A stretch of DNA of 64,000 bases from Buttiauxella sp. A111 (GTDB lineage Bacteria > Pseudomonadota > Gammaproteobacteria > Enterobacterales > Enterobacteriaceae): assembly GCF_014189855.1 (NCBI RefSeq), contig NZ_BJFN01000006.1:1-64000 (forward strand), in the 5' to 3' direction. Positions 1 to 13,086 of the stretch are shown piece after piece. Numbering within the stretch: position 1 is the first letter of the stretch; every line of letters starts with the position of its first letter. The position numbers and the translations under genes were made by a program. The notes beneath the pieces were generated by a model. The model was not told the origin of the DNA. It was given only the letters and a program-made list of their open reading frames with translations, and did not search any database.

Positions 1-77
1 GAACTCAGAAGTGAAACGCCGTAGCGCCGATGGTAGTGTGGGGTCTCCCCATGCGAGAGTAGGGAACTGCCAGGCTC
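1..77 (+). rRNA. rrf: 5S ribosomal RNA, 3' part
   Basis: The first 77 bases match the 3' two thirds of enterobacterial 5S rRNA, including GAAACGCCGTAGCGCCGATG and the closing CTGCCAGGC. The 5' part lies before the window. It is the last gene of an rRNA operon whose terminator follows at once. In E. coli the rrnE operon lies near metA, with yjaA and yjaB between; here metA follows directly. Confidence 0.95.
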
Positions 78-90
78 CAAATAAGTGGAA

Positions 91-118
91 AGCCCTGTAC
101 TGACGTACAGGGCTTTTT
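91..118 (+). terminator. rRNA operon terminator
   Basis: A perfect 10-bp stem (AGCCCTGTAC / GTACAGGGCT, loop TGAC) is followed by a T run. It sits 14 bases after the 5S gene, the expected place for the intrinsic terminator of the rRNA operon. Confidence 0.9.
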
Positions 119-258
119 GCTGTCTGCGATTTATGAAATTCAACTCTGCATCCTCATGATAATCCTCTATAAATTATGCTATTACCCAGCGTAATTCACT
201 GAATCAAAAATTCGTTCTTAAGTGAAACATTTTCAACTATCTTATGAATACTCGACAT

Positions 259-313
259 TTGACAAAGGTCGCGTTATCTTCAGCTATCTGGATGTCTAAA
301 CGTTTAAACGTAT
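259..313 (+). promoter_or_regulatory. metA promoter with tandem MetJ boxes
   Basis: TTGACA (259-264) with AGCTAT (282-287) at 17-bp spacing gives a plausible promoter. From 282 four tandem 8-mers (AGCTATCT, GGATGTCT, AAACGTTT, AAACGTAT) resemble repeats of the MetJ consensus AGACGTCT. The arrangement closely resembles the E. coli metA operator as I remember it. MetJ with S-adenosylmethionine would repress metA here. Confidence 0.75.
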
Positions 314-332
314 GCTGTGAGGATGTAATTTT

Positions 333-1262
333 ATGCCAATTCGGGTACAGGATGAGTTACCAGCCGTCAATTTCCTGCGGGATGAGAATGTCTTTGTCAT
401 GACATCATCGCGTGCCAGCAACCAGGAGATCCGTCCGCTAAAGGTACTTATACTTAATCTGATGCCGAAAAAGATTGAGACCGAAAACCAGTTTTTGCGT
501 CTGCTATCTAATTCTCCTCTGCAAGTTGACGTCCAGCTATTGCGCATCGATTCCCGTGAATCTCGTAATACACCGACAGAGCACCTCAATAATTTCTACT
601 GTAATTTCGACGATATTCAGGATGAAAATTTTGATGGGCTGATCGTCACCGGTGCTCCACTTGGCCTGGTTGAATTTAACGATGTCGCCTACTGGCCGCA
701 GATAGAACAAGTGCTTCACTGGGCAAAAGATCACGTTACCTCAACGCTCTTTGTCTGTTGGGCCGTGCAGGCTGCGCTCAATATTCTCTATGGCATCCCT
801 AAACAAACGCGTAAAGAGAAGCTGTCTGGTGTTTATGCGCATAACCTCACTTATCCGCACGCACTGTTAACCCGCGGTTTCGATGATACCTTCCTGGCAC
901 CACACTCACGCTATGCCGATTTCCCCGCATCATTGATTCGGGATTACACCGATCTTGAAATTTTGGCTGAATCAGAAGAGGGTGATGCGTACTTATTTGG
1001 CAGCAAAGACAAGCGTATTGCCTTTGTTACGGGCCATCCAGAATATGATGCGCATACTCTTTCAGGTGAATATTTCCGTGACGTTGAAGCGGGGCTGAAC
1101 CCTGATGTGCCGTATAACTATTTCCCTAATAACGATCCGCAGAAAAAACCCCATGCTACATGGCGTAGCCACGGGAATTTACTCTTCACCAATTGGTTGA
1201 ATTACTATGTCTACCAGATCACTCCGTTCGATCTGCGCCATATGAACCCAACGCTCGACTAA
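333..1262 (+). CDS. metA: Homoserine O-succinyltransferase MetA
   Basis: Transfers succinyl from succinyl-CoA to homoserine, the first committed step of methionine synthesis, in the cytoplasm. The 309-residue length equals E. coli MetA and identity is very high throughout. The nucleophile Cys142 lies in [11 protein letters not shown], and His235 and Glu237 in GHPEYD complete the catalytic site. The start has GAGG ten bases upstream. MetJ boxes precede it and a terminator follows, so it is a monocistronic unit. In E. coli this protein is heat-labile and controlled by turnover; nothing here contradicts that. Confidence 0.98.
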   Translation: MPIRVQDELPAVNFLRDENVFVMTSSRASNQEIRPLKVLILNLMPKKIETENQFLRLLSNSPLQVDVQLLRIDSRESRNTPTEHLNNFYCNFDDIQDENFDGLIVTGAPLGLVEFNDVAYWPQIEQVLHWAKDHVTSTLFVCWAVQAALNILYGIPKQTRKEKLSGVYAHNLTYPHALLTRGFDDTFLAPHSRYADFPASLIRDYTDLEILAESEEGDAYLFGSKDKRIAFVTGHPEYDAHTLSGEYFRDVEAGLNPDVPYNYFPNNDPQKKPHATWRSHGNLLFTNWLNYYVYQITPFDLRHMNPTLD

Positions 1263-1292
1263 GCGTTTCAGCATCCCGCCAGCTCTAAGATC

Positions 1293-1316
1293 AAGGCACC
1301 TACGGGTGCCTTTTTT
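1293..1316 (+). terminator. metA terminator
   Basis: The stem AAGGCACC / GGTGCCTT with loop TACG, running into a T tract, lies 30 bases after the metA stop. Confidence 0.9.
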
Positions 1317-1397
1317 ATTTTCTAAAAACGCATTCTTTACCTGAATAAATTTTAATCTCATATATATCAATGCGATAAATGATTTTCATTTCAAAAA

Positions 1398-1412
1398 TGG
1401 AAATTGTTTTTG
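1398..1412 (+). promoter_or_regulatory. IclR operator upstream of aceB
   Basis: TGGAAATTGTTTTTG resembles the IclR box TGGAAATNATTTCCA and lies 109 bases before aceB in an AT-rich stretch. Its position and surroundings resemble the E. coli aceBAK operator. The second half of the palindrome is poorly kept. Confidence 0.65.
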
Positions 1413-1520
1413 ATTTTAAAAAATCATGAAGTAGTCTTAATCCTGTTGAGTGAAAACAGGACGCTGGACGGACCAGTTATATTTGGCATTACCGACGGGA
1501 TAAGACGAGGGGAATATCCA

Positions 1521-3119
1521 ATGACACAACAGACAGTTAGCGAAGAGTTGGCCTTTAGCCAGCCGTTTGGTGAAGCAGAGCGGCAGATCCTGACGCCTGA
1601 TGCAGTAGAGTTTCTCAGTGAGCTCGTCACCCGCTTTACACCGCAGCGTAATAAGCTGCTGGCGGCACGCACCGTTCAGCAGGCTGAGATTGATGCAGGC
1701 AAACTTCCAGATTTCATTTCGGAAACCAGTTCCATTCGTGAATCTGAATGGACTATCCGCGGAATTCCTGCCGATCTCCTCGACCGCCGTGTTGAGATTA
1801 CCGGGCCAGTCGAGCGCAAAATGGTGATTAACGCGCTGAATGCTAACGTCAAAGTGTTCATGGCAGACTTTGAAGACTCCCTGGCGCCGAGCTGGAACAA
1901 GGTTATCGACGGGCAAATCAACCTGCGCGATGCTATCCGTGGGACGATCAGCTGGACCAACGAAGCTGGGAAAATCTACCAGTTGAAGCCTGATCCGGCT
2001 GTATTAGTCTGCCGCGTGCGCGGGCTGCATTTACCGGAAAAGCATGTCATCTGGCGTGATGAACCTATTCCTGGCAGCCTGTTTGATTTCGCGCTCTACT
2101 TTTTCCACAACGTGGATGCTCTGCTGGCAAAAGGGAGTGGCCCGTATTTCTACCTGCCAAAAACGCAATCCTGGCAGGAAGCGGCCTGGTGGAGCGAAGT
2201 GTTCAGCTTTACCGAAGATCATTTCTCCTTACCACGTGGCACCATTAAAGCGACGCTGCTGATTGAAACGCTCCCTGCGGTATTCCAGATGGATGAGATC
2301 CTGCATGCGCTGCGCGATCACATCGTCGGCCTGAATTGCGGGCGCTGGGATTACATCTTCAGCTACATCAAGACGCTGAAGAATCATCCGGATCGCGTCT
2401 TGCCAGATCGTCAATCTGTCACCATGGACAAACCATTCCTGAATGCATATTCGCGTTTGCTGATTAAAACCTGTCATCGCCGTGGTGCTTTCGCCATGGG
2501 GGGCATGGCGGCGTTCATTCCTAGCAAAGATAGCCAGCGTAACGACTGGGTACTCAATAAAGTGAAAGCCGATAAGCAAATGGAAGCGACTAATGGCCAC
2601 GATGGCACATGGATTGCGCACCCCGGTCTCGCCGACACGGTGATGGAAGTCTTTAGCAAAGTGTTGGGCGACGATAAAAACCAACTGCAGATTTTGCGTG
2701 AAGAAGATGCGCCGATCACCGCAGCACAACTGCTGGAACCTTGTCCTGGCGAGCGTACAGAAACAGGGATGCGCGCCAATATCCGCGTTGCAGTGCAATA
2801 CATCGAAGCCTGGATTTCTGGCAATGGTTGCGTGCCAATTTATGGCTTGATGGAAGATGCCGCCACTGCAGAAATCTCACGCACCTCAATCTGGCAGTGG
2901 ATCCACCATGAAAAAACGTTGAGTAACGGCGAGACGGTCACTAAGGCGCTGTTCCGCCAAATGCTGGCCGAAGAGATGTTCGTTATTCAGGAGGAGTTAG
3001 GGGACAAGCGTTTCAGCCAGGGGCGCTTTGATGAAGCGGCTCGACTGATGGAGCAAATCACCACTTCCGATACGTTAATCGACTTCCTGACACTGCCGGG
3101 CTACCGCCTGCTTGCCTGA
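1521..3119 (+). CDS. aceB: Malate synthase A AceB
   Basis: Condenses glyoxylate with acetyl-CoA to malate, the second glyoxylate-bypass enzyme. I place the start at 1521: GAGGGG lies just upstream, and the 532-residue product aligns from its first residues with E. coli AceB (533). The reading frame stays open upstream to 1404, but that extension would cover the IclR operator and promoter and is not conserved. Malate synthase A blocks such as VFMADFEDSLAP and LNCGRWDYIFSYIKT are present. First gene of aceBAK; aceA follows after 33 bases. Confidence 0.97.
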   Translation: MTQQTVSEELAFSQPFGEAERQILTPDAVEFLSELVTRFTPQRNKLLAARTVQQAEIDAGKLPDFISETSSIRESEWTIRGIPADLLDRRVEITGPVERKMVINALNANVKVFMADFEDSLAPSWNKVIDGQINLRDAIRGTISWTNEAGKIYQLKPDPAVLVCRVRGLHLPEKHVIWRDEPIPGSLFDFALYFFHNVDALLAKGSGPYFYLPKTQSWQEAAWWSEVFSFTEDHFSLPRGTIKATLLIETLPAVFQMDEILHALRDHIVGLNCGRWDYIFSYIKTLKNHPDRVLPDRQSVTMDKPFLNAYSRLLIKTCHRRGAFAMGGMAAFIPSKDSQRNDWVLNKVKADKQMEATNGHDGTWIAHPGLADTVMEVFSKVLGDDKNQLQILREEDAPITAAQLLEPCPGERTETGMRANIRVAVQYIEAWISGNGCVPIYGLMEDAATAEISRTSIWQWIHHEKTLSNGETVTKALFRQMLAEEMFVIQEELGDKRFSQGRFDEAARLMEQITTSDTLIDFLTLPGYRLLA

Positions 3120-3152
3120 ACCTTACCTAAATAAAAATATGGAGCACCTGCA

Positions 3153-4460
3153 ATGAAAACCTCACGCACTCAACAAATCCAACAATTACAACAAGATTGG
3201 ACGCAACCACGTTGGGAAGGTATTAAGCGCCCGTATAGCGCAGAAGACGTCATCAAGCTGCGCGGCTCGGTGAATCCAGAATGTACCCTGGCGCAAAACG
3301 GTGCGGCCAGAATGTGGCGCTTACTGCACGGTGAATCGAAAAAAGGTTATATCAATAGCCTCGGCGCGTTAACGGGTGGGCAGGCTTTACAGCAGGCGAA
3401 AGCGGGCATAGAAGCCATTTATCTTTCAGGATGGCAGGTTGCGGCAGATGCCAACCTGGCCTCCAGCATGTACCCGGATCAATCGCTGTATCCAGCGAAC
3501 TCCGTTCCAGCAGTGGTAGATCGGATCAACAACACCTTCCGTCGCGCCGATCAAATCCAGTGGGCATCGAACATTGAGCAAGGCGATCCGCGTTATGTTG
3601 ATTATTACCTGCCGATTGTTGCCGATGCTGAAGCGGGTTTTGGTGGCGTACTGAACGCATTCGAGCTAATGAAATCGATGATACAGGCCGGTGCCGCGGC
3701 CGTTCACTTTGAAGACCAACTGGCCTCGGTGAAAAAGTGTGGGCACATGGGTGGCAAAGTACTGGTGCCGACTCAGGAAGCCATTCAGAAATTAGTCGCT
3801 GCGCGTCTTGCTGCTGATGTTATGGGCGTGCCAACGCTTGTGATTGCTCGTACTGACGCTGATGCGGCTGATCTCATCACGTCTGATTGTGATGAATACG
3901 ATCGCGAATTCATCACTGGCGAACGCACGCAAGAAGGGTTCTACCGTACCCGTGCAGGTATCGAACAGGCAATTAGTCGTGGTCTTGCTTACGCACCTTA
4001 CGCTGATTTGGTGTGGTGTGAGACGTCGAAACCTGACCTTGAGCAGGCCCGTCGTTTTGCTGATGCCATTCACGCTCGTTTCCCTGGAAAACTGCTGGCT
4101 TACAACTGTTCCCCATCGTTTAACTGGAAGAAAAACCTGGATGATAAAACCATTGCTTCGTTCCAGGAGGAGCTTTCAGCGATGGGCTACAAGTACCAGT
4201 TTATTACGCTGGCGGGCATCCATAGCATGTGGTTCAACATGTTCGACCTGGCTCATGCCTACGCACAAGGTGAGGGAATGAGGCATTACGTTGAGAAAGT
4301 GCAACAGCCGGAGTTTGCCGCTGCGCCTGAAGGCTACACTTTCGTTTCCCATCAGCAGGAAGTGGGGACTGGCTATTTCGACCGCGTGACGACGATTATT
4401 CAGGGTGGAGCTTCTTCCGTTACCGCACTGACCGGCTCAACGGAAGAAGAGCAGTTTTAA
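3153..4460 (+). CDS. aceA: Isocitrate lyase AceA
   Basis: Splits isocitrate into glyoxylate and succinate, allowing growth on acetate or fatty acids. 435 residues against 434 in E. coli. The signature KKCGHMGGK is present with the catalytic Cys at 196, together with the metal-binding [10 protein letters not shown] segment near residue 160. GGAG precedes the start. Second gene of aceBAK. A family B repeat begins six bases after the stop and separates it from aceK, probably contributing to the usual lower expression of aceK. Confidence 0.98.
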   Translation: MKTSRTQQIQQLQQDWTQPRWEGIKRPYSAEDVIKLRGSVNPECTLAQNGAARMWRLLHGESKKGYINSLGALTGGQALQQAKAGIEAIYLSGWQVAADANLASSMYPDQSLYPANSVPAVVDRINNTFRRADQIQWASNIEQGDPRYVDYYLPIVADAEAGFGGVLNAFELMKSMIQAGAAAVHFEDQLASVKKCGHMGGKVLVPTQEAIQKLVAARLAADVMGVPTLVIARTDADAADLITSDCDEYDREFITGERTQEGFYRTRAGIEQAISRGLAYAPYADLVWCETSKPDLEQARRFADAIHARFPGKLLAYNCSPSFNWKKNLDDKTIASFQEELSAMGYKYQFITLAGIHSMWFNMFDLAHAYAQGEGMRHYVEKVQQPEFAAAPEGYTFVSHQQEVGTGYFDRVTTIIQGGASSVTALTGSTEEEQF

Positions 4461-4465
4461 AACCA

Positions 4466-4547
4466 CCCTCATCCCGACCTTCTCCCAATGGGAGAAGGAG
4501 AAAACCAGTCCAGTTCCCTCTCCCTTGGGAGAGGGTTAGGGTGAGGG
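4466..4547. repeat. Family B palindromic repeat, aceA-aceK gap
   Basis: Two GC-rich hairpin units in inverted orientation: CCCTCATCCCGACCTTCTCCC with its GGGAGAAGG partner, then CCCTCTCCC/GGGAGAGGG followed by TTAGGGTGAGGG. The unit recurs at 25737, 28929, 35780 and 50526. The right end supplies the aceK Shine-Dalgarno. E. coli is known to carry a different repeat (REP) in this gap. Confidence 0.9.
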
Positions 4548-4553
4548 GAAATC

Positions 4554-6311
4554 ATGACGGAGAAGCCCATGACACCCAGGCTTGAGTGGCTAATTGCACA
4601 CACTATCTTGCAAGGCTTTGATGCGCAGTACGGCCGCTTTCTGGAGATAACTGCCGGAGCGCAGCAGCGCTTTGAGCAAGCAGACTGGCATGCGGTTCAG
4701 CGGGCGATGAAAAGCCGCATCCATCTTTATGATCACCACGTTGGCCTGGTGGTTGAGCAATTGCGCTGTATCACGGGGGGCCAGAATACTGACGACGAGT
4801 TTTTATTGCGCGTCAAAGCGCAGTACACGCAGTTGTTGCCCGACTACCCCCGTTTTGAAATTGCAGAAAGCTTTTTCAATTCCGTTTATTGTCGCCTCTT
4901 CGATCACCGCTCGTTATCTCCCGAGCGGCTTTTTATCTTCAGTTCCCAGGATGAAAAACGCTTTCGTGAGATCCCTCGTCCGCTGTCAAAAACATTTACC
5001 CCAGCTTTAGGATGGCAACCTCTTTTACGCACGTTGCTCAGAGACTTGCCCTTACGCCTGCCATGGCAAGATTTAGCGCGGGATGCGGGTTACATCATTG
5101 CACATCTGACAGAAACCTTTGGCGAGGATGTTTTACAACATGCTTCCCTCGACATTGCCAACGAACTCTTTTATCGCAATAAAGCTGCCTGGCTGGTAGG
5201 CAAGCTGGTCTTACCGACCGGTAAAGTGCCGTTCTTGCTTCCGATTCATCGCACAGATGATGGGTTTTTGGTGATTGATACCTGCCTGACCAGCACCTCC
5301 GAGGCGAGTATTGTCTTCGGCTTTGCGCGTTCGTATTTCATGGTTTATGCCCCGCAGCCCGCCGCTTTGGTTGAATGGCTACGAGAGTTATTACCGGGAA
5401 AAACGACCGCCGAACTGTACATGGCGATTGGCTGCCAGAAACACGGTAAGACCGAAAGCTATCGAGAGTATTTGACCTATATCTCGGCCACTGACGAACA
5501 GTTTATTGAGGCGCCAGGTATCCGTGGCATGGTGATGCTGGTGTTCACGCTTCCGGGTTTTGACCGGGTCTTTAAGGTCATTAAAGACAAGTTTGCGCCA
5601 CAAAAAGAGGTGACGGCCGAGCGCGTGCGAGAATGCTATCAGCTGGTTAAGGAGCACGATCGCGTGGGTCGCATGGCCGATACGCAAGAGTTTGAAAACT
5701 TTGTGCTATCAAAACATCAGATTAGCCAACCGCTGCTGGAGCTGTTGTGCCAGGAGGTTCCGGAAAAATTAACCGATCTGGGCGACCGTATTGCCATCAG
5801 CCATCTCTATATTGAACGCAGAATGGTGCCGTTGAATTTGTGGCTGGAACAGGCAGAGGGGCAGCAACTGCGCGACGCCGTTGAGGAATATGGTAACGCC
5901 ATCCGCCAGCTAGCGGCGGCGAATATTTTCCCCGGTGACATGCTATTTAAAAACTTTGGTGTCACCCGGCATGGCCGCGTCGTGTTCTATGATTACGATG
6001 AAATTTGCTACATGACGGAAGTGAACTTTCGTAACGTACCGCCACCGCGTTACCCGGAAGACGAACTCTCCGCTGAGCCGTGGTACAGCGTGGCGACGGG
6101 CGATGTTTTCCCGGAAGAGTTTCGTCACTATTTATGTGCCGATCCACGAATTCGTCAGCTTTTTGATGAGATGCACAGTGACCTGTTTCGCGCAGATTAT
6201 TGGCGTGCGTTGCAGGAGCGTATCCGTAACGGACACGTAGAAGATGTGTTTGCCTATCGCAAACGCCAGCGCTTCTGCCAGCGTTTTTCCTCGTCATTCT
6301 TCAAGTCGTAG
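4554..6311 (+). CDS. aceK: Isocitrate dehydrogenase kinase/phosphatase AceK
   Basis: Bifunctional enzyme that phosphorylates and dephosphorylates isocitrate dehydrogenase, setting flux between the TCA cycle and glyoxylate bypass. 585 residues (E. coli 578). The APGIRGM nucleotide loop and the [10 protein letters not shown] and FYDYDE blocks are present, with Asp462 and Asp480/482 matching conserved family acids. Starts at 4554 (GAGGGG five bases upstream, inside the repeat) and 4569 (GGAG upstream) are both possible; the latter fits the E. coli N-terminus better. The last residues, SFFKS, differ from E. coli and are encoded by the left end of a family A repeat. Confidence 0.97.
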   Translation: MTEKPMTPRLEWLIAHTILQGFDAQYGRFLEITAGAQQRFEQADWHAVQRAMKSRIHLYDHHVGLVVEQLRCITGGQNTDDEFLLRVKAQYTQLLPDYPRFEIAESFFNSVYCRLFDHRSLSPERLFIFSSQDEKRFREIPRPLSKTFTPALGWQPLLRTLLRDLPLRLPWQDLARDAGYIIAHLTETFGEDVLQHASLDIANELFYRNKAAWLVGKLVLPTGKVPFLLPIHRTDDGFLVIDTCLTSTSEASIVFGFARSYFMVYAPQPAALVEWLRELLPGKTTAELYMAIGCQKHGKTESYREYLTYISATDEQFIEAPGIRGMVMLVFTLPGFDRVFKVIKDKFAPQKEVTAERVRECYQLVKEHDRVGRMADTQEFENFVLSKHQISQPLLELLCQEVPEKLTDLGDRIAISHLYIERRMVPLNLWLEQAEGQQLRDAVEEYGNAIRQLAAANIFPGDMLFKNFGVTRHGRVVFYDYDEICYMTEVNFRNVPPPRYPEDELSAEPWYSVATGDVFPEEFRHYLCADPRIRQLFDEMHSDLFRADYWRALQERIRNGHVEDVFAYRKRQRFCQRFSSSFFKS

Positions 6312-6362
6312 GGGTGTTGGCTGCACTTGCCGCCTACCTACGACTTGAATTATTTAGAGGAA
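6292..6362. repeat. Family A mini element overlapping the aceK 3' end
   Basis: The left end GTCATTCTTCAAG matches the copy at 38408. The interior carries GTGTTGGCTGCA and the right end GACTTGAATTATTTAG. The left arm encodes the last AceK residues and its TAG stop. It fills the gap between the convergent aceK and iclR genes, where E. coli K-12 has arpA. Confidence 0.8.
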
Positions 6363-6381
6363 ATATCCAGATAATGGCGGG

Positions 6382-7215
6382 TTAGCGCCCGCCGCCGTAT
6401 GCCTGAGTAATCTCTTTTGCCGCTTTGATGACTAACGCGCCTAACTCAGTAACGCGGTCATCCGTCACACGTGAAATTGGACCGGAAATCGAAATCGCGG
6501 CAAAGGCTTCATGATGCTCGTCGTATATACACGCGGCGACACAACGCAGGCCCAGCGCATGTTCTTCATCATCAAACGAATAACCACGTTTGCGGGTTTG
6601 CGCTAAATCTTCTTTCAGATGCAGCGGAGAAGTGAGGGTCGCTGGGGTGTAACTGTGCAGCCCTTTGCGATGCAGCAAAGTCGCAACTTGATCGTCGCTC
6701 AGATTGGCGAGAAATACCTTTCCTGCGCCCGACGCATGCATGGGCAGTTTGCCGCCAATCGGGGCGGACATACGCATCAGTTGGGCACACTGTACTTGGT
6801 CGATAATAATCGCCTGGTGATCGCTATGATCCAGCACCGCCAGATTCACCGTTTCGCCGGAGTCTTCCATCAGCTTGCGCAGCATCGGATGCACAATCGC
6901 CAGCAGATTACGGCTTTGCAGGAAGCTACTGCCGACGACGAACGCGTGCGCCCCAATCGTCCAGTGCCCTAAATCACCAATCTGGCGAACAAAGCCAAGC
7001 TGCTGCATGGTGGTCAACAGACGATGCGTTGTGGAGTTTGGTAAGCCAGCCTGCTGTGCAAGCTCCGTGAGCGCAACGCTCCCATGCGATTCTGCAATCC
7101 ATTCAAGTAGTTTCAGACCGCGAGTAAGCGACTGAACCTGCCCGGTGGGCTGTGGTGCGGCCACTGTAGCAGCGCGCGGTTTTTTTCCACGTTTGGCGGG
7201 AACGGCAGCGACCAT
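6382..7215 (-). CDS. iclR: Acetate operon repressor IclR
   Basis: Represses aceBAK; glyoxylate and pyruvate are the known effectors. The product has 277 residues (E. coli 274), with a winged HTH around residues 30-90 (SVALTELAQQAG, STTHRLLTTM) and a C-terminal IclR effector domain. The frame is open up to 7317, but the start at 7215 has AGGAG seven bases upstream and matches the family N-terminus. An upstream Met at 7248 has no ribosome-binding site and would fall on the IclR operator. It converges with aceK and diverges from metH. Confidence 0.95.
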   Translation of the reverse strand: MVAAVPAKRGKKPRAATVAAPQPTGQVQSLTRGLKLLEWIAESHGSVALTELAQQAGLPNSTTHRLLTTMQQLGFVRQIGDLGHWTIGAHAFVVGSSFLQSRNLLAIVHPMLRKLMEDSGETVNLAVLDHSDHQAIIIDQVQCAQLMRMSAPIGGKLPMHASGAGKVFLANLSDDQVATLLHRKGLHSYTPATLTSPLHLKEDLAQTRKRGYSFDDEEHALGLRCVAACIYDEHHEAFAAISISGPISRVTDDRVTELGALVIKAAKEITQAYGGGR

Positions 7216-7238
7216 GACTGACTCCTGTTTTCGTATCG

Positions 7239-7253
7239 TGGAAATCATTTTCG
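7239..7253 (-). promoter_or_regulatory. IclR autoregulatory operator
   Basis: TGGAAATCATTTTCG fits TGGAAATNATTTCCA at 13 of 15 positions and lies 24 bases upstream of the iclR start. It is a better match than the aceB site, in keeping with the known autorepression of iclR. Confidence 0.7.
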
Positions 7254-7304
7254 TTTTATTTGATGATAATGCAACCTGCATCGGACTCATCGGAGCAGTC
7301 AGGT

Positions 7305-7321
7305 GAACATGTCTCATGTTC
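7305..7321. other. Perfect dyad between iclR and metH
   Basis: GAACATG-TCT-CATGTTC is a perfect 7-bp inverted repeat, 80 bases upstream of metH and 90 upstream of iclR. Its flank TGAA resembles half of a MetR site (TGAANNNNNTTCA), but the spacing does not fit, so the binding protein is unknown. Confidence 0.45.
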
Positions 7322-7400
7322 CATTCCTTTGCGACTATTACAACTTATGACAGTATGACTTGTTAGGCTGACAGGCTTGGGTAAACAGGTGGGAGTTAGA

Positions 7401-11084
<3,684 letters not shown>

Positions 11085-11112
11085 TCCGCCTCGACCTGGT
11101 TTACTTGCCATT

Positions 11113-11186
11113 TTGAACCTGGGCAGTGCTCGCCCCCGTCACGTACTACGTGTACGCTCCGGGGGCTGTGCGCTGTCCGAGTTCAA
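11113..11186. repeat. Long imperfect palindrome after metH
   Basis: TTGAAC (11113) to GTTCAA (11186) forms a palindrome of about 74 bases with imperfect outer arms and a GCCCCCG / CCGGGGGC inner stem (11132-11166) enclosing two GTAC repeats. No T run follows. It could act as a terminator or processing hairpin for metH, or be a REP-type element; I see no second copy in the window. Confidence 0.6.
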
Positions 11187-11335
11187 ACTGGCTGCGACAC
11201 CGACGGTCGAAAATTAAGATCCTCAGTATTTGCCGCTCTGCTCAACGTTTACGCCTGATAACATTCGCTTACCTTCAAACGCGATATACTCTCAAAATAA
11301 GGCGTTTCTAATAATTACAATACTCTGGAGAAAGT

Positions 11336-12964
11336 GTGCTAACTCTTCTGCATCTGCTCTCTGCGATTGCTTTACTGGTATGGGGCACGCACATTGTGCG
11401 TACCGGTATCATGCGCGTATACGGCGCAAATCTCCGTAACGTGCTTAGCCGCAGTGTTGAAAAAAAACCGTTTGCCTTCTGCGCCGGTATTGGCGTCACC
11501 GCATTGGTCCAAAGTAGTAATGCGACCACGATGTTGGTGGCTTCGTTTGTTGCGCAGGATTTGGTGGCGCTGACGCCTGCTTTGGTGATTGTGCTGGGAG
11601 CCGATGTCGGTACCGCATTGATGTCGCGAATTCTGACATTTGATCTCTCCTGGCTATCACCGTTACTCATCTTCCTTGGCGTGATTTTCTTTCTGGGGCG
11701 CAAACAAACAAGAGCAGGGCAACTGGGGCGTGTCAGCATTGGGTTAGGGCTGATTCTGATGGCACTGGAGCTGATTGTTATTGCAACGGCTCCTATCACG
11801 ATGGCTCCAGCCATAAAGGATATTTTCACCTCGCTGACTGGCGATATCATGCTGAACGCCATTATTGGTGCACTTTTTGCCATTATCAGCTACTCCAGTC
11901 TTGCCGCCGTATTGCTCACCGCAACTCTCACCGCGTCCGGCGCTATTTCGCTTGATGTAGGGCTATGCCTTGTCATCGGTGCCAATCTTGGCTCTGGTCT
12001 GTTGGCCATGATTAATAACAGCGCGTCTAATGCGGCCGCTCGTCGCGTTGCGCTGGGCAGCCTGTTATTTAAGCTGGTGGGGAGTTTAATTGTGCTGCCC
12101 TTTGTGCATATTCTCGCTGATAAAATGCACAAACTGCCGCTTCCTGCCTCTGAACTGGTTATCTATTTCCACGTCTTCTACAACCTGATTCGCTGCCTGG
12201 CGATGGTGCCATTTGCCGGCCCAATGGCGAATTTCTGCCGAAAAGTGATTAGCGAAGAGCCCGAAATCGATGCGCGCATGAAACCCAAACATCTCGACCC
12301 TACTGCCATCGATACCCCGGCGCTTGGGCTATCCAACGCAGCGCGTGAGACCTTACGCATGGGGGACGTGCTCGAGCAAATGCTCGAAACCTGGAGCAAG
12401 GTGATGCACGGTGAACCGCGCCAGGAAAAAGAGCTGCGTAAGCTCGCTGATGATGTTGATGTGCTGTACACCGCCATCAAACTGTATATGGCACAGATGC
12501 AAAAAGAGGAGCTGGCGGAAGTCGAGTCGCGTCGATGGGCGGAAATTATTGAGATGTCGCTAAACCTCGAGCAGGCGGCGGATATTCTCGAACGTATGGG
12601 GAGTGAAGTCGCAGATAAATCGTTGGCCGCGCGTCGGGCGTTCTCGCCTGATGGCCTGAAGGAACTGGATATTCTGCTTGAGCAACTCACCAGCAACCTG
12701 AAACTCAGCTTATCCGTGTTCTTCTCAGCGGATGTAAACAGCGCACGCCGTTTACGCCGTAATAAACATCGCTTCCGTATTCTGAATCGTCGTTTCTCAC
12801 ATGCGCACGTTGATCGCCTGCATCAACAAAACGTGCAGAGTATCGAAACCAGCTCGCTGCACCTCGGTTTGCTCGGGGACATGAAGCGTCTGAACTCGTT
12901 ATTCTGCGCCGTCGCGTACAGTGTGCTCGAGCAACCTGACGATGATGAACGCGACGAATATTAA
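11336..12964 (+). CDS. yjbB: Na/Pi cotransporter family protein YjbB
   Basis: Inner-membrane protein of the Na+/phosphate cotransporter II family with a C-terminal PhoU-like domain. E. coli YjbB has been linked to phosphate export. 542 residues (E. coli 543) starting at GTG with GGAG five bases upstream. The paired QSSNATT and GANLGSGL repeats typical of the family lie in the membrane half (residues 1-310), and the cytoplasmic PhoU-like helices cover about 335-542. In E. coli pepE follows; here it is absent. Confidence 0.95.
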   Translation: MLTLLHLLSAIALLVWGTHIVRTGIMRVYGANLRNVLSRSVEKKPFAFCAGIGVTALVQSSNATTMLVASFVAQDLVALTPALVIVLGADVGTALMSRILTFDLSWLSPLLIFLGVIFFLGRKQTRAGQLGRVSIGLGLILMALELIVIATAPITMAPAIKDIFTSLTGDIMLNAIIGALFAIISYSSLAAVLLTATLTASGAISLDVGLCLVIGANLGSGLLAMINNSASNAAARRVALGSLLFKLVGSLIVLPFVHILADKMHKLPLPASELVIYFHVFYNLIRCLAMVPFAGPMANFCRKVISEEPEIDARMKPKHLDPTAIDTPALGLSNAARETLRMGDVLEQMLETWSKVMHGEPRQEKELRKLADDVDVLYTAIKLYMAQMQKEELAEVESRRWAEIIEMSLNLEQAADILERMGSEVADKSLAARRAFSPDGLKELDILLEQLTSNLKLSLSVFFSADVNSARRLRRNKHRFRILNRRFSHAHVDRLHQQNVQSIETSSLHLGLLGDMKRLNSLFCAVAYSVLEQPDDDERDEY

Positions 12965-13086
12965 CCAACAAAGCACATTCTGAAATGAAGGTGCTTTGCT
13001 ATTTATTGCCTGTTTTTTCTTCGGGTTGGTCACCACGCCGTTTATACTCCTGTCGCTTAACTTCATAAAACCAAAGGGATTCGACA

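Noticed and set aside
78-332. Possible tRNA after the 5S gene
   Set aside because: No cloverleaf or CCA-like end; the stretch holds the terminator, the metA promoter and AT-rich sequence only.
1404-1520. 39-codon upstream extension of aceB
   Set aside because: It covers the IclR operator and promoter, and the 1521 start has GAGGGG and matches the family N-terminus.
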